From DATLWR01 sp035576205 (GTDB lineage: Bacteria > Pseudomonadota > Zetaproteobacteria > Mariprofundales > Mariprofundaceae): DNA of 32,962 nucleotides. Under the pieces are notes generated by a model, which was not told where the DNA came from, made no database searches, and saw only the letters and a list, made by a program, of their open reading frames with translations. Position numbers and translations under genes: made by a program. Positions 23,236 to 30,612 of the stretch are shown in pieces. How positions within the stretch are numbered: position 1 is the first letter of the stretch; every line of letters starts with the position of its first letter. Location of the stretch: contig DATLWR010000086.1 of the NCBI GenBank assembly GCA_035576205.1, positions 1-32,962 on the forward strand, given 5' to 3'.

Positions 23236-24303
23236 TTACAGGCTCGCTGTCTTGGAGGCCTGCTCCTCATCGCGAAGATAGAGCGAATTCATGCGACGAA
23301 TCAGCTGCGGCAGCACGGTGATGCGATTGTGGTCCAGCTGCAGCTTCAGTCGCGGCAGATGCCGGTATACCGCGTCGTCCGAGGTCGGCCAGTTGTAGAC
23401 CTGCTCGATGACACCGTCGCGCAATACATCGGAGAATTCCGCATTCATCTTGGCCAGCGATGCCTCCGACAGCGGATTGAGCATGCGCAGCAGGATGCTG
23501 TCGCCGACATAGCGGAAACTATGGTAATTGACATAGAAATCACGGATATGGTCGACCGCCGCCTCGATGCTGTCGGTATGGAACATCAGGTTGTGGTCGT
23601 CCGGGCTGATCAGGCGGTCGTTGGTCAACCGCCGCAGCCATGAGTGCTGGAAGGGACCCCAGTAGTCGTCGTCCGGCGCATCCAGTAGCACCACCGGGAT
23701 CGGCGGATTGCGGCCGGTCTGCAACAGCGTCAGCGTCTCGAAGGTTTCGTCGAGCGTGCCGAAACCGCCCGGGCAGAGGATCACCGCATCGCTCTCCTTC
23801 AGGAAGAAGAGTTTGCGGGTGAAGAAATACTTGCAGTAGAAGTGGCGCGGCGAGCCGTCGACGATCGGGTTCGGCCGTTGTTCCATCGGCAGGTTGATGT
23901 TGATGCCGAAGGAGTGCTCCTGGCCGGCACCTTCGTTGGCCGCCTGCATGATGCCACCGCCACCGCCGGTAATGATCATGAAGCCGGCGTCGCGCAACGT
24001 CTCGGCGCATTTGCGTACATGCTGGTAGCGCGGATCGGAGGGGGCGGTGCGGGCCGAGCCGAAGATACTGACCTTGCGGCAGGCTTCGTAGGGCTTGAAT
24101 ACCTCCAGGCCCTGGCGGATTTCATCGATGGTCCGGCTCAGCATCTTCAGGTCAGGTACGGCATAGTCGCCGCTGATCAGCCGCAGTGCCTCGAACAGCA
24201 GCGTGCGCTTGTAGAGCGACTCGCCCGCCAGCTCATCCATCAGTGCTTCGGCGTGCTTGCGCAGGTTTTCCGGCAGCCCGTGCAGGATGATCGAGTCAGT
24301 CAT
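23236..24303 (-). CDS. LOG family protein (nucleotide 5'-monophosphate nucleosidase-like)
   Basis: A 355-residue Rossmann-type protein of the LOG/TIGR00730-like superfamily. The core has KVSIFGSARTAPSDPRY, ITGGGGGIMQAANEGAG and CPGGFGTLDETFETLTLLQTG; the last is the PGGxGTxxE motif of enzymes that release ribose 5-phosphate from nucleoside monophosphates. About 75 residues before and 110 after the core make it longer than plant-type LOG (about 180-200), so the substrate may differ, as in the PpnN type. No membrane segment is seen. It starts in an 8-base overlap (ATGACTGA) with the OmpA-family gene, so it is probably translated from the nadA transcript. Confidence 0.87.
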   Translation of the reverse strand: MTDSIILHGLPENLRKHAEALMDELAGESLYKRTLLFEALRLISGDYAVPDLKMLSRTIDEIRQGLEVFKPYEACRKVSIFGSARTAPSDPRYQHVRKCAETLRDAGFMIITGGGGGIMQAANEGAGQEHSFGININLPMEQRPNPIVDGSPRHFYCKYFFTRKLFFLKESDAVILCPGGFGTLDETFETLTLLQTGRNPPIPVVLLDAPDDDYWGPFQHSWLRRLTNDRLISPDDHNLMFHTDSIEAAVDHIRDFYVNYHSFRYVGDSILLRMLNPLSEASLAKMNAEFSDVLRDGVIEQVYNWPTSDDAVYRHLPRLKLQLDHNRITVLPQLIRRMNSLYLRDEEQASKTASL

Positions 24304-25777
24304 GGGCCGGCTCGATGACGATGTCGATGCGGCGGTTCATGGCGCGTCCCTTTTCGAATTCGTTGCTGGCGATAGGGCGCACTTCGCCGTAGCCGAGCGC
24401 TTTCAGCCGGCCGGCATCCACGCCCGCCTTGATCAGGAAATCCCGCACCGCCTCGGCGCGTTTGAGCGAAATTTTCTGGTTGATCTTCACGTCGCCCTGA
24501 TTGTCGGTATGTCCCTCGATGCGGATTTTGCGGTCGTTGTAGACGTTCAGCGCATCCTTCACGCGGCGCAGCAGGTCGTTGTACTTGTCGCTGATCCGGC
24601 TCTGGCCGCTGGCGAACTGCAGGCTGGAGAGACGAATCAGCAGCGAACCATCGAGGTTGATCAGTACCTCGGCCTCGCCGGGCTTCAGCAGATCCTTGAC
24701 CTTCTTCTGGCGATTGAGCTCGAAGGTCTCGCGCTCCAGCTTGGCGCGGAAAGCCTCCTTCATGCTGGCCAGCTGTTCGTTGCTGGCCTGGGCCATTTTC
24801 TGCTCGTCGGTCTTCATCTGCTCGATGGTGGCGCGAGCCTCGTCGAGGCTGTCGAGATCGCGGATATGCGCCGCCTTCTCGTCCTCCAGCGCCTGACTGA
24901 GGTCGCCGGCACGTTTGAGAATGTCGCTTGCCGCCACGTCGGCCGTCGGGTGTGCCTCGTCGACCGGCATGCCCAGCGCCTTGGCCAAGTCGCGCCGGAA
25001 GGCGCGGTCCTCGAGCAGCAGGTTCTCCAGCCCGCTGTCATCCTTGCGCAATTCGCGGATCTGTTCACTCAACTCTTTGGCATCGGTAGCGAGTTCGAGG
25101 GCTGCGAGCGGATGCTCGGGGCGCTGCGAGGAGAGGCCGTCGGCATAGGCGCGCAGCTGTGCCACGGCATCCTTGGCCATGACATAGGAATGCAGCGCAT
25201 AGCGTTTTGCACCTGCCGAGGCGGCATCGGAGAGACGGCTGGCAGCGAGAGAGGAAATCTCCGGCATGGCGGCGTCCAGTGCCTTGCCGTAACCGCTTTC
25301 GGCATTCGCGGCTTGCTGCTGGCTTTCGCCCAGCTGGCCGGCTTCCATCAGCCGGATCGCCTCGCCCCAGGCGAAATCGGCTTCTTTCTTGGCGTTCTGG
25401 AAAGCATCAGGGGCGACCGGCGATGTGGGGGTGGTGAGGTAGTTCTGGGCCGTTTCGGCTTCCTGGCGCAGCGAGATCAGCCCGGCATGCTGCGACTGGA
25501 AGTCGTTGCTGATGCGCCGTGCTTCGACCAGGGCCTCGCGGCCGGCATCCAGCGCCTTGGCAGCCTCATCCGGGTTGTTGTTCTGTTTGGCCAGCATCGC
25601 CGCACCCAGGTAGTCGCGTGCCTTGGCAAGCGTCGCCGGAGCGTAGTGGCCGATATCGCCGGCTTCGGCGGCAGCGACATCCTCGTTCAGCTGATCAAGC
25701 GGCGAGGCGCTGGCCAGCGGGACAGCGGCCAGCCAGCAGAGTACCATCAGGGCTGGGCGGAGTAGCGTTCTAGCCAA
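24296..25777 (-). CDS. OmpA-family envelope protein with DUF4398-like N-terminal region
   Basis: A 493-residue exported protein. With the TTG start at 25777 it begins with a signal peptide (LARTLLRPALMVLCWLAAVPLASA) cut before SPLDQLNED. The next 80 residues, rich in Ala/Lys (YAPATLAKARDYLGAAMLAKQNN), resemble DUF4398. The middle (about 110-360) is long, helical and coiled-coil-like. The last 120 residues are an OmpA/MotB peptidoglycan-binding domain with LQFASGQSRIS, IRIEGHTDNQGDVKINQKISLKRAEAVRDFL and GYGEVRPIASNEFEKGRAMNRRIDIVI. It should tether the outer membrane or periplasmic material to the wall. The TTG start has AAGGA nine bases upstream and overlaps the nadA stop by 8 bases; ATG 25747 is the alternative. 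A longer frame to 25825 lacks a better signal. Confidence 0.86.
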   Translation of the reverse strand: MARTLLRPALMVLCWLAAVPLASASPLDQLNEDVAAAEAGDIGHYAPATLAKARDYLGAAMLAKQNNNPDEAAKALDAGREALVEARRISNDFQSQHAGLISLRQEAETAQNYLTTPTSPVAPDAFQNAKKEADFAWGEAIRLMEAGQLGESQQQAANAESGYGKALDAAMPEISSLAASRLSDAASAGAKRYALHSYVMAKDAVAQLRAYADGLSSQRPEHPLAALELATDAKELSEQIRELRKDDSGLENLLLEDRAFRRDLAKALGMPVDEAHPTADVAASDILKRAGDLSQALEDEKAAHIRDLDSLDEARATIEQMKTDEQKMAQASNEQLASMKEAFRAKLERETFELNRQKKVKDLLKPGEAEVLINLDGSLLIRLSSLQFASGQSRISDKYNDLLRRVKDALNVYNDRKIRIEGHTDNQGDVKINQKISLKRAEAVRDFLIKAGVDAGRLKALGYGEVRPIASNEFEKGRAMNRRIDIVIEPAHD

Positions 25778-26858
25778 GGTCGAGCATCCTTTGCAGCGAG
25801 AGTTTCGCCCAATGTTTCTGGGCATCCGGCACCTGTACGCGGTTCACCTTGTCGCCGTTTTTGATGGCGGCAAGCGAGGCGCACAGGTGCTGAGGGTCGG
25901 TGCGAAACATCGTCGAGCACATGCAGACCATGGGCGACAGGAACCAGACCGGTTTGTCGGGGTGCTGCAGGCGCAGGCGGTTGACGAGATTCAGTTCGGT
26001 GGCGATGGCGAACTTGCTGCCGGCCGGTGCCTCCGCGACATGCCGGATGATCGCTTCGGTGGAGCCGACGAAATCGGCGGTCTCGCAGACCTCGCGCGAG
26101 CACTCCGGGTGGGCGAGGATCCTGATCCCTTCGTGATTGCGGCGCATCACCTCGGCGTGCTCGGCCTTGAAGAGCTGGTGCACCGAGCAGAAGCCTTTCC
26201 AGAGAATCAGCCTGGCAGCCCGGATCGCTTCCGGGGTGTTACCGCCAAGTGGGCGGAACGGATCCCAGACGATCATTTCGTGTTCCGGCATGCCCATGGC
26301 GAGCGCCGTGTTTTCGCCCAGGTGCTGGTCGGGGAAGAAGAGGATCTTCTGCCGCTGTTTCCAGGACCACTCCATGACACGGCGGGCATTGGACGAGGTG
26401 CAGACGATGCCCCCGTGCTCGCCGCAGAAGGCCTTCAGCGCCGCGCTGGAATTGATATAGGTCACCGGCGTCACCGATGCATCCGGATCGAGTACTTCGG
26501 CGAGTTCCTGCCAGCAACGCTCCACTTGCTCCTCGTTGGCCATGTCGGCCATCGAGCAGCCTGCCTCGGGATCGGGCAGGATCACGACCTGCTCGTCGCG
26601 GGTCAGGATATCTGCGGTCTCGGCCATGAAGTGCACGCCGCAGAAGATGATATAGGGGGCGTTGGTGGCAGCCGCCTGTTGCGACAGCTTCAGCGAATCG
26701 CCGGTGATGTCGGCGAAGCGTATCACCTCTTCGCGCTGGTAGTGGTGGCCGAGGATCAGCACCTGGTCGGCGAGTTCGGCTTTCAGGCTGGCAATCTGGT
26801 CGAGGATGTCCGGTTCGGGGGTCTCGTAAAGCTGCTCCAGCAGCGCCTGCGATTTCAT
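25770..26858 (-). CDS. nadA: Quinolinate synthase A
   Basis: A 362-residue [4Fe-4S] enzyme that condenses iminoaspartate with dihydroxyacetone phosphate to quinolinate, the precursor of NAD. Family motifs are LILGHHYQREEVIRFADITGDSL (34-56), IIFCGVHFMAETADIL, LPDPEAGCSMADM, YINSSAALKAFCGEHGGIVCTSSNA, FFPDQHLGENTA, HPECSREVCETADFVGST and LSPMVCMCSTMFRT. The conserved cysteines in AGCSMAD, PECSREVC and MVCMCSTM include the cluster ligands. The start is ATG 26858 (MKSQALLEQL); the frame is open for 56 more codons upstream, but that stretch is non-conserved and holds the divergent promoter region. No clear SD is seen (GGAA about 11 bases upstream). Confidence 0.95.
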   Translation of the reverse strand: MKSQALLEQLYETPEPDILDQIASLKAELADQVLILGHHYQREEVIRFADITGDSLKLSQQAAATNAPYIIFCGVHFMAETADILTRDEQVVILPDPEAGCSMADMANEEQVERCWQELAEVLDPDASVTPVTYINSSAALKAFCGEHGGIVCTSSNARRVMEWSWKQRQKILFFPDQHLGENTALAMGMPEHEMIVWDPFRPLGGNTPEAIRAARLILWKGFCSVHQLFKAEHAEVMRRNHEGIRILAHPECSREVCETADFVGSTEAIIRHVAEAPAGSKFAIATELNLVNRLRLQHPDKPVWFLSPMVCMCSTMFRTDPQHLCASLAAIKNGDKVNRVQVPDAQKHWAKLSLQRMLDLG

Positions 26859-27013
26859 GGGGCTGAGTTTCCGGGGGCTGCGTTGGCATGTCAATGTTAC
26901 ACGCTTCCCGATGGCAGGAAACGTCGGCGGGAATTCTCCACTATGGGTGGTTGTCTTGACGCCATGAATGCTGTGAACTAAACAGTTAGCGTTTTTTCGA
27001 TACAAGGGGGTCA
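26859..27013. promoter_or_regulatory. Divergent intergenic region nadA / outer-membrane protein
   Basis: The 155 bases between the two divergent starts are less GC-rich than the genes. On the plus strand TTGACG (26956-26961) and TAAACA (26979-26984), 17 bases apart, make a plausible promoter for the outer-membrane protein gene; the small inverted repeat AACTAAACAGTT (26976-26987) overlaps its -10. On the minus strand only weak matches (TAACAT) are seen for nadA. No riboswitch-like fold is recognised. Confidence 0.4.
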
Positions 27014-27559
27014 ATGATGAAATCAATGGTTCGTACGATGGGACTTGCAGCCGCGCTGGCTTTTGCCGCGGTTCCGGCTCAGGCCCAGGATCTCGGGTGG
27101 TATGCCGGTGGCGGTCTGGGAATGTTTACGCTGGATTCAGGTGTGGGTTCCGACACCGTGCTGGGCGGCTATGCCTCACTGGGCGCGGATGTGAATGAAA
27201 ACGTCGGTGCCGAGCTGCGCCTGGGCAAGACGGGTACCGGCAGCACGCCGGCATTCGGCTTCAACGTCAACTATGGCATCGATTACTTCCTGTCGGCTTT
27301 CGGCAAGGTGCAATTTCCGGTGACAGGGGACCTGAACCTGTACGGCCTGCTGGGCTTTACCTATGCCAAGGCATCGGCTTCGGTCAGTTCTCCCGTGTTG
27401 CTTGCCGGAGTCAGAAACAGCGGCACCAATACCAGCTTCAGCTTCGGTCTCGGTGGGGATTACCGCTTCACGGATAACCTGCGCGCGGGTCTCGAATGGG
27501 TGGCCTACGCCTCTGACGTCAGTGGCCTCGCCGCAACGATCAAATTCGATTTGCAGTAA
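27014..27559 (+). CDS. Outer-membrane beta-barrel (porin-like) protein
   Basis: A 181-residue exported protein. The signal peptide MKSMVRTMGLAAALAFAAVPAQA is cut before QDLGWYAGGGLG. The mature part alternates polar and aromatic/aliphatic residues in strands such as GWYAGGGLGMF, TVLGGYASLGADV, VGAELRLGKTG, LNLYGLLGFTYAKAS, NTSFSFGLGGDYRFTDNLRAGLEWVAY and ends GLAATIKFDLQ, so the barrel is probably eight-stranded, of the OmpX/OmpA-barrel size. There is a tandem ATGATG start; AAGGGGG (27004-27010) is better spaced from the second ATG at 27017. It is monocistronic, with its own terminator. The cargo or role is unknown. Confidence 0.85.
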   Translation: MMKSMVRTMGLAAALAFAAVPAQAQDLGWYAGGGLGMFTLDSGVGSDTVLGGYASLGADVNENVGAELRLGKTGTGSTPAFGFNVNYGIDYFLSAFGKVQFPVTGDLNLYGLLGFTYAKASASVSSPVLLAGVRNSGTNTSFSFGLGGDYRFTDNLRAGLEWVAYASDVSGLAATIKFDLQ

Positions 27560-27579
27560 TATCGATAGCGTGATCGCGG

Positions 27580-27613
27580 CAATGGCCCCGGCTAGTCCGG
27601 GGCCATTGTTGTT
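27580..27613 (+). terminator. Rho-independent terminator after the outer-membrane protein gene
   Basis: A perfect 12-base stem (CAATGGCCCCGG at 27580-27591, its complement at 27597-27608) with a CTAGT loop is followed by a short T-rich tail TTGTT. It lies 20 bases after the stop codon. Confidence 0.85.
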
Positions 27614-27716
27614 ATGGGGTTGGCTTTGGGCAGTCGGGTGCGCGGAAACGTGCATGGCGATGACCGCTTCGCTACGATAGCGGCCCGTCCGACTGAGCAA
27701 GTGCAGAGAGGTTCCG

Positions 27717-29567
27717 ATGCCCGCATACCGTTCCCGTACATCCACCCATGGCCGCAACATGGCCGGCGCCCGCTCGTTGTGGCGCGCCACCGGCATGAAG
27801 GACGGCGACTTCGACAAGCCGATCATCGCCGTGGTCAATTCCTTCACCCAGTTCGTGCCGGGGCATGTGCATCTGAAGGATCTAGGCCAGATGGTCTGCC
27901 GCGAGATCGAGCTGGCCGGCGGCGTGGCCAAGGAGTTCAACACCATTGCCATCGACGACGGCATCGCCATGGGTCACGGCGGCATGCTCTACAGCTTGCC
28001 GAGCCGCGACCTGATCGCCGATTCGGTCGAGTACATGGTCAACGCCCATACCGCCGATGCCATGGTCTGCATCTCCAACTGCGACAAGATCACCCCCGGC
28101 ATGCTGATGGCCGCACTGCGCCTCAATATCCCGGCCGTGTTCGTTTCCGGCGGGCCGATGGAGGCGGGCAAGATCACGCTGCACAATCGCGAGCTGCATC
28201 TGGATCTCGTCGACGCCATGATCATGGCGGCCGACCCGCACGAGTCCGATGCCGATGTCGAGGCGGTCGAGCGCTCGGCCTGCCCGACCTGTGGCTCCTG
28301 CTCGGGGATGTTCACCGCCAACTCGATGAACTGCCTGACCGAAGCGCTGGGACTTTCACTGCCCGGCAACGGTTCGCTGGTCGCTACCCATGCCGACCGC
28401 CGCGAACTGTTCCTGAAAGCGGGGCGCCTGGCGGTCGAGATCACCCGTGCCTACTACGAGAAGGGTGACGAGAGAGTCCTGCCGCGCTCCATCGCCTCTT
28501 TTGAAGCTTTTGAAAATGCCATGACGCTCGACATCGCCATGGGCGGCTCCTCCAATACCGTGCTGCATCTGCTGGCCTGTGCGCAGGAGGCGGGGGTCGA
28601 TTTCACGATGGCCGATATCGACAGGCTTAGCCGCAAGGTGCCGAACCTCTGCAAGGTCGCCCCGGCGACGCAGAAGTACCACATGGAGGACGTGCATCGC
28701 GCCGGTGGCATCATGGGTATCCTGGCCGAGCTGGACCGCGCGAAGCTGCTGCATACGCATGTGCCGACCGTCCATTCGACGACGCTGGCCAATGCGCTGG
28801 AGAGCTGGGACGTGACCAATGCTGCCAACGAGGAGGCGCATCACCTGTTCCGCGCTGCACCGGGCGGTATTCCGACGCAGGAGGCATTCTCGCAGTCCGA
28901 GCGCTACAAGAGCCTCGACCTGGACCGCAGCGAAGGCTGCATCCGCAACATCGGGCACGCCTATTCGCAGGAGGGCGGCCTGGCCGTGCTGTTCGGCAAT
29001 ATTGCTGAAAGAGGCTGCATCGTGAAAACTGCTGGTGTCGACGAGTCGATCTGGCAGTTCACAGGTACGGCGCGCGTCTTCGAGAGTCAGGAGGATGCGG
29101 TGAACGGCATCCTCAACGACAAGGTGCAGGCGGGCGATATCGTTATCATCCGCTACGAGGGGCCGAAGGGCGGGCCGGGCATGCAGGAGATGCTCTATCC
29201 GACCTCGTACCTGAAATCGAAGGGCTTGGGCAAGGTGTGCGCACTTTTGACCGACGGCCGTTTCTCCGGCGGCACCTCGGGCCTCTCCATCGGCCACGCC
29301 TCGCCGGAGGCAGCCGAGGGCGGTGCCATCGGCCTGATCGAGGAAGGTGATATCATCAAGATAGATATTCCAAATCGTTCCATTAACTTGGACGTTTCTG
29401 TTGAAGTTTTGGCTGAGCGTCGCAAGGCGATGGAGGTGAAGGGTTCCAGCGCCTGGAAACCGGTCAATCGCCAGCGCGTTGTCAGCAAGGCGCTGCAGGC
29501 TTATGCGGCACTGACCACTTCGGCCGACCGTGGCGGCGTGCGGGATCTGGAGCAGCTGGGAAAGTAA
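27717..29567 (+). CDS. ilvD: Dihydroxy-acid dehydratase
   Basis: A 616-residue enzyme, the same length as E. coli IlvD, that dehydrates dihydroxy-isovalerate and dihydroxy-methylvalerate in valine and isoleucine synthesis. The Fe-S ligands are visible: Cys122 in ISNCDKITPGM and Cys195 in CPTCGSCSGMFTANSMNC, with KITPGM carrying the metal-binding lysine. Further family motifs are STHGRNMAGARSLWRATGM, MGGSSNTVLHLLA, RYEGPKGGPGMQEML and LLTDGRFSGGTSGLSIGHASPEAAEGG. The long form with these spacings belongs to the [4Fe-4S], oxygen-sensitive type. AGAGGT lies five bases before the ATG. Positions 29349-29417 drop to about 36% GC while still encoding a normal IlvD segment. The gene has its own terminator. 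Confidence 0.97.
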   Translation: MPAYRSRTSTHGRNMAGARSLWRATGMKDGDFDKPIIAVVNSFTQFVPGHVHLKDLGQMVCREIELAGGVAKEFNTIAIDDGIAMGHGGMLYSLPSRDLIADSVEYMVNAHTADAMVCISNCDKITPGMLMAALRLNIPAVFVSGGPMEAGKITLHNRELHLDLVDAMIMAADPHESDADVEAVERSACPTCGSCSGMFTANSMNCLTEALGLSLPGNGSLVATHADRRELFLKAGRLAVEITRAYYEKGDERVLPRSIASFEAFENAMTLDIAMGGSSNTVLHLLACAQEAGVDFTMADIDRLSRKVPNLCKVAPATQKYHMEDVHRAGGIMGILAELDRAKLLHTHVPTVHSTTLANALESWDVTNAANEEAHHLFRAAPGGIPTQEAFSQSERYKSLDLDRSEGCIRNIGHAYSQEGGLAVLFGNIAERGCIVKTAGVDESIWQFTGTARVFESQEDAVNGILNDKVQAGDIVIIRYEGPKGGPGMQEMLYPTSYLKSKGLGKVCALLTDGRFSGGTSGLSIGHASPEAAEGGAIGLIEEGDIIKIDIPNRSINLDVSVEVLAERRKAMEVKGSSAWKPVNRQRVVSKALQAYAALTTSADRGGVRDLEQLGK

Positions 29568-29591
29568 CACCAGCCGGTCCTCCCTGAAACG

Positions 29592-29620
29592 AAGCGGCCC
29601 TCATGGGTCGCTTTTTGTTT
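29592..29620 (+). terminator. Rho-independent terminator after ilvD
   Basis: A nine-base stem with one G-U pair (AAGCGGCCC at 29592-29600, GGGTCGCTT at 29605-29613) closes a TCAT loop and is followed by TTTGTTT. It lies 24 bases after the ilvD stop. Confidence 0.88.
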
Positions 29621-29632
29621 GGGGAGAATGCA

Positions 29633-29662
29633 TCGACAAAATTTGTTGTTTGTGGTTATTCT
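29633..29662 (+). promoter_or_regulatory. Possible promoter of the Cache-like sensor gene
   Basis: In an AT-rich pocket, TCGACA (29633-29638, five of six to -35) stands 18 bases before TATTCT (29657-29662, four of six to -10). The -10 ends six bases before the ATG at 29669, which has no SD, so the message may start at the initiation codon. Confidence 0.33.
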
Positions 29663-29668
29663 GCAGAA

Positions 29669-30490
29669 ATGGCTATCCAGGATATCCATAAGAAGAGCAT
29701 CTATCTGATGCTTATCATGGCCTCGGTTGTAGCGATTACGGTCGGTATTGCCATTGCCATGCTTTACAGAGCCGCCTTTCAGGAAGAGAGCAATCGACTG
29801 GTAGAAATCGCCGAGAGCGAAGCGCGTACGATCGAGGCGATCATGCGTCACGACCAGTCCGAATCACCTGATGCTGCTCGCCAACATGCGTTGGCCCAGA
29901 TCAGGGAAGCCCACAAGAATTTCAAAGGCTTTGGCAAGACCGGCGAGTTCACGCTCGCCGAACTGAAGAACAACCAGATCGTATTCCTGTTAAGCCACCG
30001 GCATCACGACCTGAGCAATCCCCATCCGGTGGCCTTCGGCAGCAACGAAGCGGAGCCCATGCGCCTTGCCCTCACGGGGCAATCCGGAACCGTGGTCGGC
30101 CCCGATTATCGGGGAGAGACGGTGCTCGCCGCCTACGAGCCCGTGGCACTGCTGAATATGGGCATCGTCGCGAAAATCGACCTGACGGAGATTCGGGCCC
30201 CCTTCGAGCTTGCCGCACTGTATGCAGCCAGTGCAGCCCTGCTGCTGGTGCTCGCCGGGGCATGGGCGTTCCAGCGCATCACCCGGCCCATTCATAGTGA
30301 AATCCGGGCCACCATCAAGAATATCAGCGGCATCGTCCCTTTATGCGCGTGGTGCGGTAACAAGATCAGGGACGATAGCGGGGAGTGGGTGACGCTGGAA
30401 GCTTACCTCTCGATGCATACCGATGCGAAGGTTTCCCACGGCATGTGCCCCAAGTGCGCGGAGAAGTTTGCCAGGTCGCTCGATTCGTAA
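29669..30490 (+). CDS. Membrane-bound Cache-like sensor with C-terminal CxxC/HGxCPxC domain, no output domain
   Basis: A 273-residue protein. A first membrane helix (about 11-35) is followed by a periplasmic domain (about 36-180) that resembles a single Cache domain (GKTGEFTLAELKNNQIVFLLSHRHHD, GPDYRGETVLAAYEPVALLNMGIVAKIDLTEI). A second helix lies at about 181-202. The C-terminal 50 residues are PLCAWCGNKIRDDSGEWVTLEAYLSMHTDAKVSHGMCPKCAEKF, with Cys226/Cys229 and Cys260/Cys263. This small domain is familiar as the tail of response-regulator, PAS and GGDEF proteins (ICASCKKIRDD... SHGICPxC). Here no kinase, GGDEF or methyl-accepting region lies between. I chose ATG 29669; a longer frame from 29603 runs through the ilvD terminator. 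Function: ligand sensing with an unknown partner. Confidence 0.78.
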   Translation: MAIQDIHKKSIYLMLIMASVVAITVGIAIAMLYRAAFQEESNRLVEIAESEARTIEAIMRHDQSESPDAARQHALAQIREAHKNFKGFGKTGEFTLAELKNNQIVFLLSHRHHDLSNPHPVAFGSNEAEPMRLALTGQSGTVVGPDYRGETVLAAYEPVALLNMGIVAKIDLTEIRAPFELAALYAASAALLLVLAGAWAFQRITRPIHSEIRATIKNISGIVPLCAWCGNKIRDDSGEWVTLEAYLSMHTDAKVSHGMCPKCAEKFARSLDS

Positions 30491-30502
30491 CGGGGAGGGT
30501 GC

Positions 30503-30607
30503 ATGCTCGAATTGCTGATCTTGCTGCTCATCATCGCTGCAATCGGCAGCGGAATACTCAGCCGTGGGGGACAGAGTTCTGGGGACACAATATTTATTTC
30601 GGAATAG
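30503..30607 (+). pseudogene. Truncated copy of the DUF2157 gene start
   Basis: GGGGAGGGTGC plus the next 66 bases (30492-30568) repeat 31469-31545, the SD and first codons of the intact DUF2157 gene, with about eight differences. The encoded MLELLILLLIIAAIGSGILSRG matches MLELLILLLIIAAIGGGIRSRG; three of the differences are synonymous third-position changes. Similarity stops abruptly at 30568, where unrelated AT-rich sequence with a GGGGACA direct repeat takes over, and the frame ends at TAG 30605-30607 after 34 codons. It is a dead remnant or a short membrane peptide. It sits right after the sensor gene, as if a DUF2157 gene once continued that operon. Confidence 0.78.
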
Positions 30608-30612
30608 AGGTT
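30567..30612. other. Junction sequence with GGGGACA direct repeat (possible mobile-element scar)
   Basis: Directly where similarity to the DUF2157 gene ends, GGGGACA occurs twice (30567-30573 and 30581-30587) seven bases apart, followed by the AT-rich CAATATTTATTTCGGAATAG. The style recalls sequences flanking REP/IS200-like (RAYT) elements as I remember them, but no transposase or matching other end is present. It marks the left side of a lower-GC segment carrying a HAD gene. Confidence 0.4.

Noticed and set aside
26859..27026. N-terminal extension of NadA by 56 residues
   Set aside because: The added sequence is unlike NadA, covers the divergent promoter region and reaches into the outer-membrane protein gene; the family start fits ATG 26858.
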